Shown: positions 29,267 through 37,760, counted from the stretch's first letter. The stretch is 64,000 nucleotides of DNA from DASYQD01 sp963837455 (GCA_963837455.1 CAWINM010000006.1:186001-250000); one strand, 5' to 3'. Numbers and translations are program-made. Notes: a model not told the origin generated them from the sequence alone.

Positions 29267-30009
29267 GGGATCACCCCCTTGGCGGCCAGCACCGCCACCA
29301 GCTCCTCGACGCTGCCCAGCATCTCGGCGTGCTCGCCGCTCGCCGGCGGCGTCATCGCCACCACGGTGGCGCCGTCGCCGGCGGCCGGGCTCGCCGCCAC
29401 GCTCTCGAGGGTTGCCGTCTGCTGCACCTGGCGCACCTTGGAGACCGGGGCGTAGCGCGGCGTCTGCCGCGCCGCCTGGATACCGAGCACCGCCGGCAGC
29501 GTCACCTCGAGAGCGAGCGCCACGCCACCCGCGAGCTCCTTCTTCGCCACCACCTTGCCGTCGCCGGGCGTGACGCCGGTGACCACCGTCACCGACGGCC
29601 AGCCGAGCGCGGTGGCGAGCATGGGGCCGAGCTGGCCGTCGCGGTCGTCGGCGGCCTGCACTCCGGTGAGCACCAGGTCGTAGCCGCCGGCGGCGACCAG
29701 CGGGCGGAACACCGCCGCCAGCGCGCGGTTGCCGTCGACGTCGCCGGCGCCGGTCACCTTGATGGCGCGGTCGGCCCCCTTGGCGATGGCGGTGAAGAGC
29801 AGCTTGTCGACCTCGTCGCCGTCGAGGGCGGCGACGGCCAGCGCGCCACCGGTCGCCTCCTTGAGCAGCAGCGCCTCCTCGAGCGCCTGGTCGTCGAACT
29901 CGTTGAGGGTGAGCTTCACCTCGTCGGCGTCGAGAGCCTTGCCGGAGGCGTCGACCACCAGCTCCTCGACGAGGTCGGGCACGCGTTTGAGCAGGACCAG
30001 GATCTTCAT
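29263..30009 (-). CDS. etfB: Electron transfer flavoprotein beta subunit
   Basis: A 248-residue EtfB starting at ATG 30009 (MKILVLLKRVPD). It shows LNEFDDQALEEALLLKE, VLTGVQAADDRDGQLGP and IQAARQTPRYAPVSKV, the usual EtfB pattern. Its start overlaps the end of the HdrD-like gene upstream (ATATGA), and its stop overlaps the etfA start, so translation is coupled along the operon. The role is electron transfer between sHdr and the membrane oxidoreductase. Confidence 0.95.
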   Translation of the reverse strand: MKILVLLKRVPDLVEELVVDASGKALDADEVKLTLNEFDDQALEEALLLKEATGGALAVAALDGDEVDKLLFTAIAKGADRAIKVTGAGDVDGNRALAAVFRPLVAAGGYDLVLTGVQAADDRDGQLGPMLATALGWPSVTVVTGVTPGDGKVVAKKELAGGVALALEVTLPAVLGIQAARQTPRYAPVSKVRQVQQTATLESVAASPAAGDGATVVAMTPPASGEHAEMLGSVEELVAVLAAKGVIP

Positions 30010-31351
30010 ATGCGCTCGCTCCCGGAGAGGCGGCGCCGATCGGCGCCATGCAGCGATCGAGGATCTCGATGATGTCGAGCACCGCCAGCTTGCCGTCGTT
30101 GTTGGTGGACTTGACGGCGTCCTCGAAGCGCGAGACCTCGTAGGAGCAGCAGACGGCGAGCACCTCGGCGCCCACCAGGATCGCCTCGCGCACGCGGTTC
30201 TCGGAGAGCCGCTCGACCTGGTGGTTGGCGGCCAGGCCGTCGAGCCACATGCCGCCGCCGCCACCGCCGCAGCAGTAGCCCTTCTCGCGGCAGCGGAAGA
30301 GCTCGCGGAACTCGATCCCCGGCACCGCCTGCAGCAGCCGGCGCGGCGCCTCGTACTCGCCGTTGTGGCGGCCGAGGTAGCAGGGATCGTGGAAGGTGAC
30401 CTTGCCGGGGAAGCTGCCGGTGAGCAGCGGTGCCAGGCGGTCGAGGTGGCGGGCAAGGAACTGCGTGTAGTGCTCGACGGCGAGCGGCGTGCCACCGTCG
30501 AGCTTGGGGTACTCGTTGCGCAGTGCGTTGTAGGCGTGCGGGTCGGAGACCACGATGGTGCCGTAGTCGTACTTGGCGAACTGGTCGAGGTTGTGGCGGG
30601 CGAGCTCCTCGAAGAGGCCGGGCTCCCCCGCCAGCCGCTGCGAGTCGCCGTCGCAGCGCTCGTCGGTGCCGAGGATGCCGAAGCGCACCCCCAGGCGGTC
30701 GAGGACGCGCGCCATCGCCTGCGCCGCCTCGACCCCGCGCGGGTGGTAGGCCCAGTAGTCGCCGACGAACCAGAGCACCTCGACCGGCTCGGGCTTCTTC
30801 GGCAGGATCGGCACCGCGACGCCGGCGCCCTTCGTCCAGGCGACGCGCTTGCGGGCCGACTGGCCCATCGGGTTGCCGTACTCGGCCACCTTCTGGAACA
30901 TGTCTGCAGCTCGGCGGGGACGTTGGTGCCGGCGAGCACGGCGGTGGCCCGCGCCGCCGGCATGATCGCACCATGTCGACCTCTTTCGGGCACACCCGAA
31001 GGCAGTTCATGCAGGTGGTGCACAGCCAGAGGTCGTCGCTGGTGAGGAGGTCCATCGCCGGTCTGCAGCCGCCGGAGGAGCTTGCGCGGGCCGTAGTCGC
31101 CGCCGGCGACGTCCACCGGGCAGGCCGGCACGCACTTGGCGCAGTGGTAGCACCAGTCCATCGACTCGGCGCCGGGGATGGCCGTCAGCCTGCTCGAGCC
31201 GCTGGTGTCGTAATCGTGATCACGCGCGGCTCGAACATCCGGTTCCAGTGCCCGGAGACGTCGATGCCCTCGACGATGGCCTGCCCGAGCTCGACGTAGG
31301 ACTGGCGCTTCACCCGCTCGCGCGGCGTGGTGAGCGTGGTTCTACGGCCAT
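30006..31351 (-). CDS. HdrC/HdrB fusion (HdrD/DsrK-like, sHdrB3 candidate), frameshifted
   Basis: Reading across frames gives one protein of about 445 residues. The N-terminus is MAVE then TLTTPRERVKRQSYVELGQA, VSGHWNRMFEPRVIT, followed by two 4Fe-4S motifs, CYHCAKCVPACP and CTTCMNCLRVCP. The C-terminal part has CCG-type domains, HDPCYLGRHNGEYEAPRRLL and KGYCCGGGGGGMW. Frame changes near 31345, 31213, 31055, 30967 and 30903 each need one or two bases. It lies between the sHdr hypothetical gene and etfB, the place of the HdrB3-type subunit in ETF-linked sHdr loci. It likely relays electrons from sHdrA to EtfAB. The ATG at 31351 is chosen from GGGAGACGAG upstream. Confidence 0.75.
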
Positions 31352-32113
31352 AGTCTCGTCTCCCGGGCGGTGGACGCCGAGCAGCCGCCGGACCAGCTCC
31401 GGCAGATCGGGGACGATCGCGGTTGAATTCCTGCGTCATGCGCAGGCGGAACACCGTATACATATAGACGGCGTAGACGGAAGCAGGAAGACGTCGGTGC
31501 CAAAGAGGCCGCCGTCCCGGCCACGCGAAGCCCGCCGCGTGGCCGGTGGGCGTCGACGCGCACCATGGCGACGCCCATGTTCGCGTAAGTCTCGCCGAGC
31601 GCGCGCCGTCGAGGTCGGTGTGGTCGTGCAGCACCAGCGGCAGCGCGCCCGGTGCGCTTCTCCGGCGTCCACAGCCAGCGAGTCCACAGCCAATAGCGGG
31701 TCGGGGTCGGTGAAGTGCAGCAGCTCGCTGCCGAGCGCCGTCGCCGCGCCGGCGTCGACGCCGCGGAGCTCGCCGGCGAAGCGCTGGAGCCGCTCGCCGG
31801 GCGGCGCCGCGCGCGTAGAGCAGCTCGCCGACGGCGGCCCGCAGCGCCGGCAGCGGGTGGGCGCGCAAGAGCCGCCCCGCCTTGCGGCGCCTGCCGAAAA
31901 CGCGCGCCCAGCAGGCGGCCGAGGGTCACCTCGTCGAGCTCTCCCAGGCGCTCGGCGGCGAGCAGCGCCGCGAAGTCGGCGCTCTTCTCCGCCAGCCGGT
32001 CGGCGACGTCCTCGAGCTCGGTCGCGGAGGCGAGCTTCGGTCGTCTCCTTCATGAACTCGAGGGCGGCCTCGGAGTCGACGACCTCGTCGAAGGGGAGCT
32101 CGTCGTGGAGCAT
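31342..32113 (-). CDS. sHdr-associated hypothetical protein, frameshifted
   Basis: Starts at ATG 32113 two bases after the shdrA stop: MLHDELPFDEVVDSEAALEF. Later pieces in three frames fit one protein: LGELDEVTLGRLLGARF, GERLQRFAGELRGVDAGAAT, LGSELLHFTDPDP, ASVYAVYMYTVFRLRMTQEF and a tail VPDLPELVRRLLGVHRPGDE. It occupies the slot of the conserved unknown gene found between hdrA and the next hdr subunit in sHdr clusters. It has no metal motif or membrane helix that I can see. At least five indels make the exact product uncertain, so neither length nor fold can be stated beyond about 250 residues. Confidence 0.55.
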
Positions 32114-32115
32114 GG

Positions 32116-33200
32116 TCAGGCGATGGCGCGCGCGGCGGCGTCTTGCGCAGGTAGGCGACCGCCTTGGCGCTGCCGCGCCGGCGGTCGACACCGTGTCCTC
32201 GAGGTCGCAGGGGCGCGCCGCGGCGCCGGCCACGAAGATGCCGGCGCGCGAAGTCGTCGACGGTGGTCGAGCGCGTGGCGCCACCGTCTCGATGAAGCCG
32301 TACTTGTTCTGAGCGGCAGCGCGAACAGCTTCGCCATCTCGCGGGTGCCCCGCGCTCGGCTCCATGCCCACCGAGAGGATCACCACGTCCATCGGCACCT
32401 CCATCGGGCGGCCCATGGTGGTGTCCTCGCCGCGGATCACCAGCCGTGTCGCCCTGCGGATGACCTCGGTGACGATGCCGCTGATGTAGCTGACGTGGTA
32501 CTCCTCCTGGGCGGGCCAGTAGATCTGGTTCTCCCAGTAGCCGTACATGCGCATGTCGATGTAGAAGATGAAGACCTTGCAGTCGGGCACCTGCTGGCGG
32601 ATCTCGATCGCCTCCTTGGAGGCGATGCCGCAGCACACCTTGGAGCAGTACTCGTTGCCGATCTGGCGGTCGCGCGAGCCGACGCACTGGATGAAGCAGA
32701 CGCGCTTGGGCGGCTCGCCGTTGGACGGGCGCACGAAGTTGTGGGCCTTCAGCATCGCTCGGCGTCGGCCAGCGTGATCACGTCGTCGTACTCGTAGTAG
32801 CCGTACATCTGCGTCTCGCGGCCGGGGTCGAAGTGCTGGAAGCCGGTGCAGACGACGACCGCGCCGGCCTCCTCCTGCGCCTCGCCGCCGGGGCCGCGCG
32901 AGGGTGACGGCGAAGTCGCCGGCGCCTCGCCGGCGCGGCGGTGACGCTGCGTGGCGAGTGCGCACGTCGAGCAGCGGATTGGCCGAGCGCGGCGATCGAT
33001 CTTGCGCTGCATCGCCGTCCTCGGCGTCGCTCGAAGTCGGGGGTGAGGGCGGCGTAGTCGGCGTGCGATCGGCATGCCGCCGAGCGCGGTCGCCTTCTCC
33101 ACCAGCAGGACCGCGCGGCGCCGAGGTCGGCCGATGCTGCGCGCCGCCTCGAGCCCCGCCGGGCCGCCGCCGATGATCAGGACCGTGTCAGATGTCGCAT
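32116..33200 (-). CDS. shdrA: sHdrA-like FAD/Fe-S flavoprotein, frameshifted
   Basis: The product, about 355 residues after repair, is HdrA-like. The FAD-binding loop is TVLIIGGGPAGLEAARSIG. The middle runs CTGFQHFDPGRETQMYGYYE and VITLADAER. The cluster-binding region is CFIQCVGSRDRQ then YCSKVCCGIASKEAIEI. The second FAD-contact end is AGIFVAGAAA then DLEDTVSTAGAAA. It is short like sHdrA of sulfur oxidisers, not the long methanogen HdrA. The start is ATG 33200, overlapping the end of shdrB1. Indels lie near 33190, several places at 32920-33140, near 32755 and at 32140-32350. It is the proposed catalytic core that oxidises LbpA-bound or TusA-delivered sulfur and reduces the HdrC/HdrB chain. 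Confidence 0.85.
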
Positions 33201-34416
33201 GCCACTCGCTCCGTCCTCCCAGGTGAGGAAGTCCTTCTTGCCGTCTTTGATGCTCGCCGCCACCTCCTCGAACTCCGCCCAGGCGGCGGCGTGGTCGATG
33301 CCCATCTTCTCGAGCAAGCGGCTTGTTGTCGACGCCGTGCCAGTGGAGCTGGCAGACCATGTACGGGTGCGCGCCCATGGCGAGCGCCGCGAACTGAGCG
33401 TCGGAGAGCACCGGGATGCCGACGTTGCGGCCGTGGGCCTGGGCGGCGAACTGGCTCTTGTCGAGGGTGGTCACGCAGCCGGTGTCGTGGGTGAGGGTGA
33501 CGTCGGGGTTCGCACTCCTCCTTCATGCCCTCGATCTTGCGGATGCGTGGCGAAGGAGCGCGAGAAGTCGCGCTGCACCAGGATGTGGCGGAAGCCGAAG
33601 CCGCAGCAGTCGTGCCACGTCGAGTAGTCGGCGAGCTTCGCCCCCAGCGCCTGCACCAGCGCGCTGACCATCGCGGTGCGCTGGCCGCCGTAGAGCTCGG
33701 GGTCGTAGATCGCGTCTTCGGCGACCAGCTTGTGGTAGTGGCAGGCGGGGTGGACGGTGGCGGTGATCGACGAGAAGTCGCGCACCTGGCGCGCCGCGAT
33801 GGCCTCGCGCACGGCGTGCACCCACTCGGAGTAGTGGACGATCTCCTCGGGCATGACCATCGGCTTGCCGAGCTTGTCGAGCACCCGGCGCACCTGCGCG
33901 CGCAGCTCGGGAAAGTGCAGCAGCTGCTCGCGCACCTCCTTGTAGTGGCCGTAGCTGGTGGCGCAATGGATGATCGGGAAGTAGCCGGTCCTCGTAGGCT
34001 GCGCGAAGTTGCGCAGCGCCACCGCCGCCTGCGCCGCCGGCGTTGGAGGTCGGGCGAGGCGTAGTAGTTCCACGCCGTGCAGGAGGTCTGGTCGCGCGGG
34101 TCGTGGTAGGTGTAGCCGAGCTTGCGAGCAGCCAGAAGATCGACGTCGAGTAGCCGGGGATGTGGCCGCACTGGCCGCACGACTTGTGGTGCCAGGTGTT
34201 GTCGAGCGGCACCTGCTTCTTGCGCCCGTACTTGGTCTCGATGGCGACCGGCTGCTGCGCCGCGGTGATGCGGTGGACGACGATCTCGCCCTTGGCCTCG
34301 AGCTCGAAGAGCTGCTCGCGGTAGTGCTCGCTGGGCACCTGGCCGCGGCGGTCGAAGACGCGGTCCTTGGCCTTCAGCGGCAGGCCGCGGTCGTTGACGA
34401 TCGGAAGTGGGCTCAT
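33177..34416 (-). CDS. shdrB1: sHdrB1-like CCG-domain subunit, frameshifted
   Basis: Reads from ATG 34416 (MSPLPIVNDRGLPLKAKDRV) through KSCGQCGHIPGYSTSIFWLL, a segment YTYHDPRDQTSCTAWNYYAS, then IIHCATSYGHYKEVREQLL, TVHPACHYHKLVAEDAIYD, STWHDCCGFGFRHILVQRD and TTLDKSQFAAQAHGRNVG. The Cys...Cys-Cys...Cys spacing is that of HdrB CCG domains that bind non-cubane 4Fe-4S clusters and do disulfide chemistry. Frame changes at about 34128, 34050, 33990, 33545, 33508 and 33320 need single bases. The C-terminal end runs through FLTWEDGASGM to a stop near 33177. It is cotranscribed with shdrC1 upstream and shdrA downstream. Confidence 0.82.
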
Positions 34417-34429
34417 CCGCGGGTCCCCC

Positions 34430-35152
34430 TCAGCCGTCGATCACCGACTCGACGTCGTCGATGTCGTAGCCGTGCTCCTCGAGCAGCTCCTCCATGACCT
34501 CCTCGAGGATCATGAACAGCCCCTCGTCGATCTTGCCGATCATCTCCAGGATGCCGGTCAGCTTCCAGATCAGGTAGAGCTCGAGCCGCGTCTTCTCGCC
34601 GACGTCCCAGGCGATCTCCGTGGTGTGCATGGTCTCGGGCGGCAGCATGCGCCGCCAGACGTCGAGGTTCTCCGACACCTCGCGGACGTCGGGCCCCCAG
34701 TCGGGAAAGAAGTCGGGCTGCAGCATGTCGGGCGCCACCTGGGTGCCGGTGGCCATGATCTTGTAGATGATGCGGCTGTAGGCGCGCAGGGCGTCCTTGG
34801 CGCTCTTGAGCCCGTTGTTGACCGCCACCTCGCGCATGATGGTGATGATGCCGCCGGGGTTGTTCTGCCGCGGGCAGCGAGTGCACGAGAAGCACTGCGA
34901 ACAGTCCCACACCGAGTCGTTGAGCAGCTCGTAGAAGCTGTGCACGTCCTCGCGTGCCATCACCTGCGCGAAGACGCGCGGGCTGAAGTCGTAGAAGCGC
35001 GCCGAGGGGCAGGCGGCGACGCAGATGCCGCACTCGTAGCAGCCGTAGAGCATCTCCTCCCAGCGCAGGTCGCCCTTGACCTCGTCGAAGAGGCGCTTCT
35101 TCTCCTCGTAGGGGACCTCGCGGTATTTGGCGTCGGCGTAAATCGGGTCCAT
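34430..35152 (-). CDS. shdrC1: sHdrC1-like 4Fe-4S ferredoxin subunit
   Basis: A 240-residue protein from ATG 35152 (MDPIYADAKYREVPYEEKKR). Two cluster motifs are present: CYECGICVAACPSARFYDFS and, less regular, CSQCFSCTRCPRQNNPGG. The C-terminal half is helical (LIWKLTGILEMIGKIDEGLF) and acidic, as in HdrC proteins of sulfur oxidisers. It would carry electrons between sHdrA and sHdrB1. The frame is intact, unlike its downstream neighbours. It lies 13 bases before shdrB1 and 11 bases after the thioredoxin-like gene. Confidence 0.9.
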   Translation of the reverse strand: MDPIYADAKYREVPYEEKKRLFDEVKGDLRWEEMLYGCYECGICVAACPSARFYDFSPRVFAQVMAREDVHSFYELLNDSVWDCSQCFSCTRCPRQNNPGGIITIMREVAVNNGLKSAKDALRAYSRIIYKIMATGTQVAPDMLQPDFFPDWGPDVREVSENLDVWRRMLPPETMHTTEIAWDVGEKTRLELYLIWKLTGILEMIGKIDEGLFMILEEVMEELLEEHGYDIDDVESVIDG

Positions 35153-35163
35153 CGTCAGTCCCC

Positions 35164-35463
35164 TCAGGAAGCCGCCAGGGCGCCGAGCGCCCGTTCGACG
35201 GCGTCGAGGTCGAGCGCCCCGATCCAGCGGCCGAGCACCTGCCCGTCGCGCTCGAGGATGGTGGTGGGGATGGTCAGGACGCGCTCGCCGCGCGCCTCGG
35301 CCAGCCCCTCGGGCTCCTCCAGCCGCACCGTCCGCAGCTCCACGTCGCCATGGCCCGCGACGACGGCGGCGGCGCGGCGCACCGCCTCGCCGCACCCGGC
35401 GCAAGCGGGGTGGGTGAAGACGCGCAGCAGGGCGCGGCCGCTGGTCGGCGCGGCCTCAGCCAT
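35164..35463 (-). CDS. Small thioredoxin-fold protein (CAGC)
   Basis: A 99-residue protein with one thioredoxin fold. The redox motif is FTHPACAGCGEAV (Cys-Ala-Gly-Cys), the cis-proline is in VLTIPTTILERDG, and the last strand is GRWIGALDLDAVE. No signal peptide, so it is cytoplasmic. Its start lies 8 bases inside the end of lbpA and it ends 11 bases before shdrC1. It probably reduces or relays a disulfide or persulfide within the sHdr/LbpA cycle. A glutaredoxin-like reductant for TusA or DsrE is an alternative. Confidence 0.8.
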   Translation of the reverse strand: MAEAAPTSGRALLRVFTHPACAGCGEAVRRAAAVVAGHGDVELRTVRLEEPEGLAEARGERVLTIPTTILERDGQVLGRWIGALDLDAVERALGALAAS

Positions 35464-35917
35464 CGAAGCCCTCGCAGTGGATGCAGTCGGGCAGCTCCTT
35501 CTCCCTCATGTAGCGGCTGAAGCCCTCGATGGCGGCCTCGCCGCGCGAGAGCACGGCGAGCGCCGACTCCCCCTCCGTCGGCCGCACGCGCACGATCCAC
35601 CCCGCCTTGTAGGGACTGCGGTTGAGGAGGGTGGCGTCGCTCTCGACGGCGGTGTTGGCGGCCACCACCTCGCAGGCGAAGGGAGCGCGCACCGGGCCCA
35701 CCCACTTGCCGCTCTCGACCGTCGCCAGCCCCTTGCCCTCCTTGACCGTCTTCCCGGCCTCCTTGGGCCGGCAGTGGAGGATGCCGCCGGCGAGGGTCTG
35801 GGCGATGTCGGTCATGCCGACCTCCCAGGTGCCGTCACCGTGGTCGCGTAGCCAGACGTTGTACTCGACGTGGTAGGCGAGGTCGTCGGGCAGCAGGCAG
35901 TTGCTGATCTGGCTCAC
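35456..35917 (-). CDS. lbpA: Lipoate-binding protein, GcvH-like (LbpA copy 1)
   Basis: A 153-residue GcvH-fold protein starting at GTG 35917 behind GAGGGAGG. The lipoylated lysine is in LATVESGKWVGPVRAPFACE. Other H-protein features are WLRDHGDGTWEVGMTDIAQ and NRSPYKAGWIVRVRP. The C-terminal tail has two cysteines (DCIHCEGFDG) not found in ordinary GcvH. It is identical in length to the second LbpA at 24538 but clearly diverged. Placement between DsrE-like and shdrC1 genes points to a role as sulfur-substrate carrier for sHdr. Confidence 0.88.
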   Translation of the reverse strand: MSQISNCLLPDDLAYHVEYNVWLRDHGDGTWEVGMTDIAQTLAGGILHCRPKEAGKTVKEGKGLATVESGKWVGPVRAPFACEVVAANTAVESDATLLNRSPYKAGWIVRVRPTEGESALAVLSRGEAAIEGFSRYMREKELPDCIHCEGFDG

Positions 35918-35928
35918 CGTGCCCTCCC

Positions 35929-36303
35929 TCAGTAGCAGAGCACGAGGTCGGCGGCCAGCCCCTCGTCGGTCATGAAGGCGGCGCCGACGACGCCGTCGCA
36001 CTCGGGAATGAGGTCGTCCTCGGTCATGTCGTGCAGCTGCAGCGCCGCCGAGCAGACCTTCATCGCCACGCCGGCGTCCTTGGCCTCGCGGATGAACTCG
36101 ATGACGCGCTTGCCGCCCTCCTTCGCGTAGAGGCCCTCGGCGACTCCCTTTTTCATCAGCAGCACGCCGTCGATCTGGAAGATCATCAGCGCCTCGTTGT
36201 CCATCGCCGCCGCCACGTTGGCCATGTAAAAGGGCGTCGCGCAGCGCTGCGGAGTGTCCGGCCCCGAGGTGACGAAGACGACCAGCTTGCTCTCGTCGCT
36301 CAT
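35929..36303 (-). CDS. DsrE-family sulfur relay protein
   Basis: A 124-residue protein (MSDESKLVVFVTSGPDTPQR). DsrE-family features are the N-terminal strand, helix FYMANVAAAMDNEALMIFQ, and the sulfur-carrying cysteine in AMKVCSAALQLHDMTEDDL. It is soluble and cytoplasmic. It follows the DsrE2-like and TusA genes, the standard TusA-DsrE sulfur-transfer set of sHdr organisms, and precedes lbpA. It probably passes sulfane sulfur between TusA and the sHdr complex. Subgroup (DsrE3 versus DsrE) is not resolved. Confidence 0.85.
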   Translation of the reverse strand: MSDESKLVVFVTSGPDTPQRCATPFYMANVAAAMDNEALMIFQIDGVLLMKKGVAEGLYAKEGGKRVIEFIREAKDAGVAMKVCSAALQLHDMTEDDLIPECDGVVGAAFMTDEGLAADLVLCY

Positions 36304-36322
36304 GCCGCGTGCCCCCGGCCGC

Positions 36323-36835
36323 TCACACGAACAGCGAGACGTCGGCGTCGGCGGCGAACTCGAGGAAGGTCGCGGCGCCGCCGAGCTCGCACTCGTCGAT
36401 GAAGTGGCTCTTGTCGAAGCCGAAGACGTCCATCGTCATCTGGCAGGCGATGAGCCGTACTCCGGATTCGACGCAGGCCTGCCGCAGCTCCTCGATGGTG
36501 GCCACCCCCTTCTTCTTGAAGGTCTTCTTCATCATGGTGGTGGCAAAGGTGTCGAACCCGGGGAGGGTGCCGGAGAGCAGGTTGGGGATCGGCCAGGAGA
36601 TGCCCTGGAAGCCCTTGGGCCCGAACGGCATCTTCATCGGCATCGCCGGGTTGGAGTGCGGCGAGACCTTGGCGTGGAGGTCCTTGGCGAGCAGCGGCAG
36701 CCCGTAGAAGGTGAAGAAGATGGCCACCTCCATGTCGAGGGCGGCGGCGGTCGAGGCGAGGATGAAGGGCGGATAGGCCCAGTCGAGCGTACCCTTCGAG
36801 GCGATCAGCGCCAGCCGCTTGCGTCCGTTCTCCAC
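36323..36835 (-). CDS. DsrE2-like protein
   Basis: A 170-residue DsrE/F/H-fold protein from GTG 36835 behind GAGGGAGG. It contains LALIASKGTLDWAYPPFILA, VAIFFTFYGLPLLAK, a Lys/Met-rich insert (FGPKGFQGISWPIPN) and the cysteine segment VRLIACQMTMDVFGFDKSHF. Length and the Cys-Gln-Met-Thr motif fit the DsrE2 group, often paired with TusA and rhodanese. There is no clear transmembrane helix beyond the hydrophobic strand near 38-52. Predicted role is sulfane-sulfur transfer with TusA encoded 27 bases upstream. Confidence 0.85.
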   Translation of the reverse strand: MENGRKRLALIASKGTLDWAYPPFILASTAAALDMEVAIFFTFYGLPLLAKDLHAKVSPHSNPAMPMKMPFGPKGFQGISWPIPNLLSGTLPGFDTFATTMMKKTFKKKGVATIEELRQACVESGVRLIACQMTMDVFGFDKSHFIDECELGGAATFLEFAADADVSLFV

Positions 36836-36862
36836 GGCGACCTCCCTCGTTTGACCTCGAGC

Positions 36863-37120
36863 CTAGGACTTGCGCAGGAAGAACACGAACTCGCCGCCGC
36901 CGGCGCTCTGCTCGACCAGCTGGTGCCCGGTGCGGCGGCTGAACGCCCCCATGTCGGCCACTGACCCCGGATCGGTGGCGATCAGGCGCAGCACCTGGCC
37001 GGAGCTCATACCGTCGAGTGCCTTCTTGGTCTTGAGGACGGGCAGCGGGCAATTGAGCCCCCGGCAGTCCAGGTCCACGTCGGCAACGACCGTCGGCTGC
37101 TGACCCGCGGAGTCGGACAT
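36863..37120 (-). CDS. tusA: TusA sulfur carrier
   Basis: An 85-residue TusA with the hallmark VDLDCRGLNCPLPVLKTKKAL, which contains the sulfur-bearing Cys of the Cys-Pro-x-Pro motif. It is the first gene of the minus-strand sHdr operon, with a strong AGAGGAGG ribosome site and a 5' leader of about 65 bases from the promoter at 37193-37221. In sHdr organisms TusA accepts sulfane sulfur from rhodanese or DsrE proteins and presents it to the oxidising complex. Confidence 0.95.
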   Translation of the reverse strand: MSDSAGQQPTVVADVDLDCRGLNCPLPVLKTKKALDGMSSGQVLRLIATDPGSVADMGAFSRRTGHQLVEQSAGGGEFVFFLRKS

Positions 37121-37192
37121 GCTTTCCTCCTCTGGGGTGGGACGCGATGGTGCATCGGCCCCCGCCCCCCGCTAGGGTTGCTGTTGAGAATC

Positions 37193-37221
37193 ACTATATG
37201 TAAGAATGCAAATATCGTCAA
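37193..37221 (-). promoter_or_regulatory. Sigma70-like promoter for the sHdr operon
   Basis: On the minus strand TTGACG (37221-37216) and TATAGT (37198-37193) are separated by 17 bases, near the sigma70 ideal. The predicted start is near 37186, upstream of tusA. The local AT-richness stands out in this GC-rich window. Confidence 0.65.
37196..37215. promoter_or_regulatory. Candidate ArsR-type operator
   Basis: ATAT (37196-37199) and ATAT (37212-37215) flank a 12-base core, an imperfect inverted AT-rich site of the size bound by ArsR-family dimers. It fills the spacer of the sHdr promoter, so the ArsR protein encoded next to it could repress by occlusion. Binding is inferred from layout only. 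Confidence 0.45.
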
Positions 37222-37277
37222 GGCCACGCCGACGCCAGGCCAAGGATAGGCCAACGACGGATCCGGAGGCGGCGTTC

Positions 37278-37664
37278 ATGAAGCAGAAGATCGACGACGA
37301 GGTCCTCGACCAGATCGCTCACCGGCTGCGCGCCATGGGCAGCCCGCTGCGCCTGCGGCTGCTGCATGCGCTCGAGGGCCGGGAGCTGTCGGTGAGCGAG
37401 CTCGTGGAGGAGGTGGGCAGCCAGCAGGCGACCGTCTCCAACCAGCTGCGCGTGCTCTGGCAGGCGGGTCTGGTGACGCGCCGCCGCGCGGGGCTGGCCG
37501 TCTACTACGGGCTCGCCGACGCGCGCATGCTCGAGGTGTGCCGCACGCTCTGCGACACCCTCTCGTCGACGCTGCTGCGCAACCTGGATTCGATCGAGCG
37601 CGGCCGGCGCGCCATCCTCGGCGCCGCGCCGGCGCGACCGCGGGCCGCGGCGAGAGCGAAATGA
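37278..37664 (+). CDS. ArsR-family repressor (sHdrR-like)
   Basis: A 128-residue winged-helix regulator from ATG 37278 behind GGAGG. The recognition region is LSVSELVEEVGSQQATVSNQLRVLWQAGLV. The C-terminal helix carries two cysteines (MLEVCRTLCDTL) that could sense sulfane sulfur by di- or trisulfide formation, as reported for SoxR/sHdrR-type ArsR proteins; that match is an inference. No classical metal-site Cys-x-Cys motif is present. It is divergent from tusA, with the shared 157-base gap holding the promoter and operator described, so it probably controls the sHdr operon and perhaps itself. Confidence 0.85.
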   Translation: MKQKIDDEVLDQIAHRLRAMGSPLRLRLLHALEGRELSVSELVEEVGSQQATVSNQLRVLWQAGLVTRRRAGLAVYYGLADARMLEVCRTLCDTLSSTLLRNLDSIERGRRAILGAAPARPRAAARAK

Positions 37665-37760
37665 GCTGACTCGCTCGACCACGGGCCCGCGACCAGCGTG
37701 TCGCCGTCCGGACCCGCCGTCCCGGCGAGCTTTCGGGAAGCCAACGAAAGGAGGGACGCG

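Noticed and set aside
26750..29455. Plus-strand open frame of 901 codons
   Set aside because: It is antisense to the membrane oxidoreductase and etfA and is dominated by Arg/Glu/Ala/Gly.
30900..34200. Programmed ribosomal frameshifting in the shdr genes
   Set aside because: The switches are too many, occur in both directions and have no slippery heptamer plus structure pattern; consensus errors explain them better.
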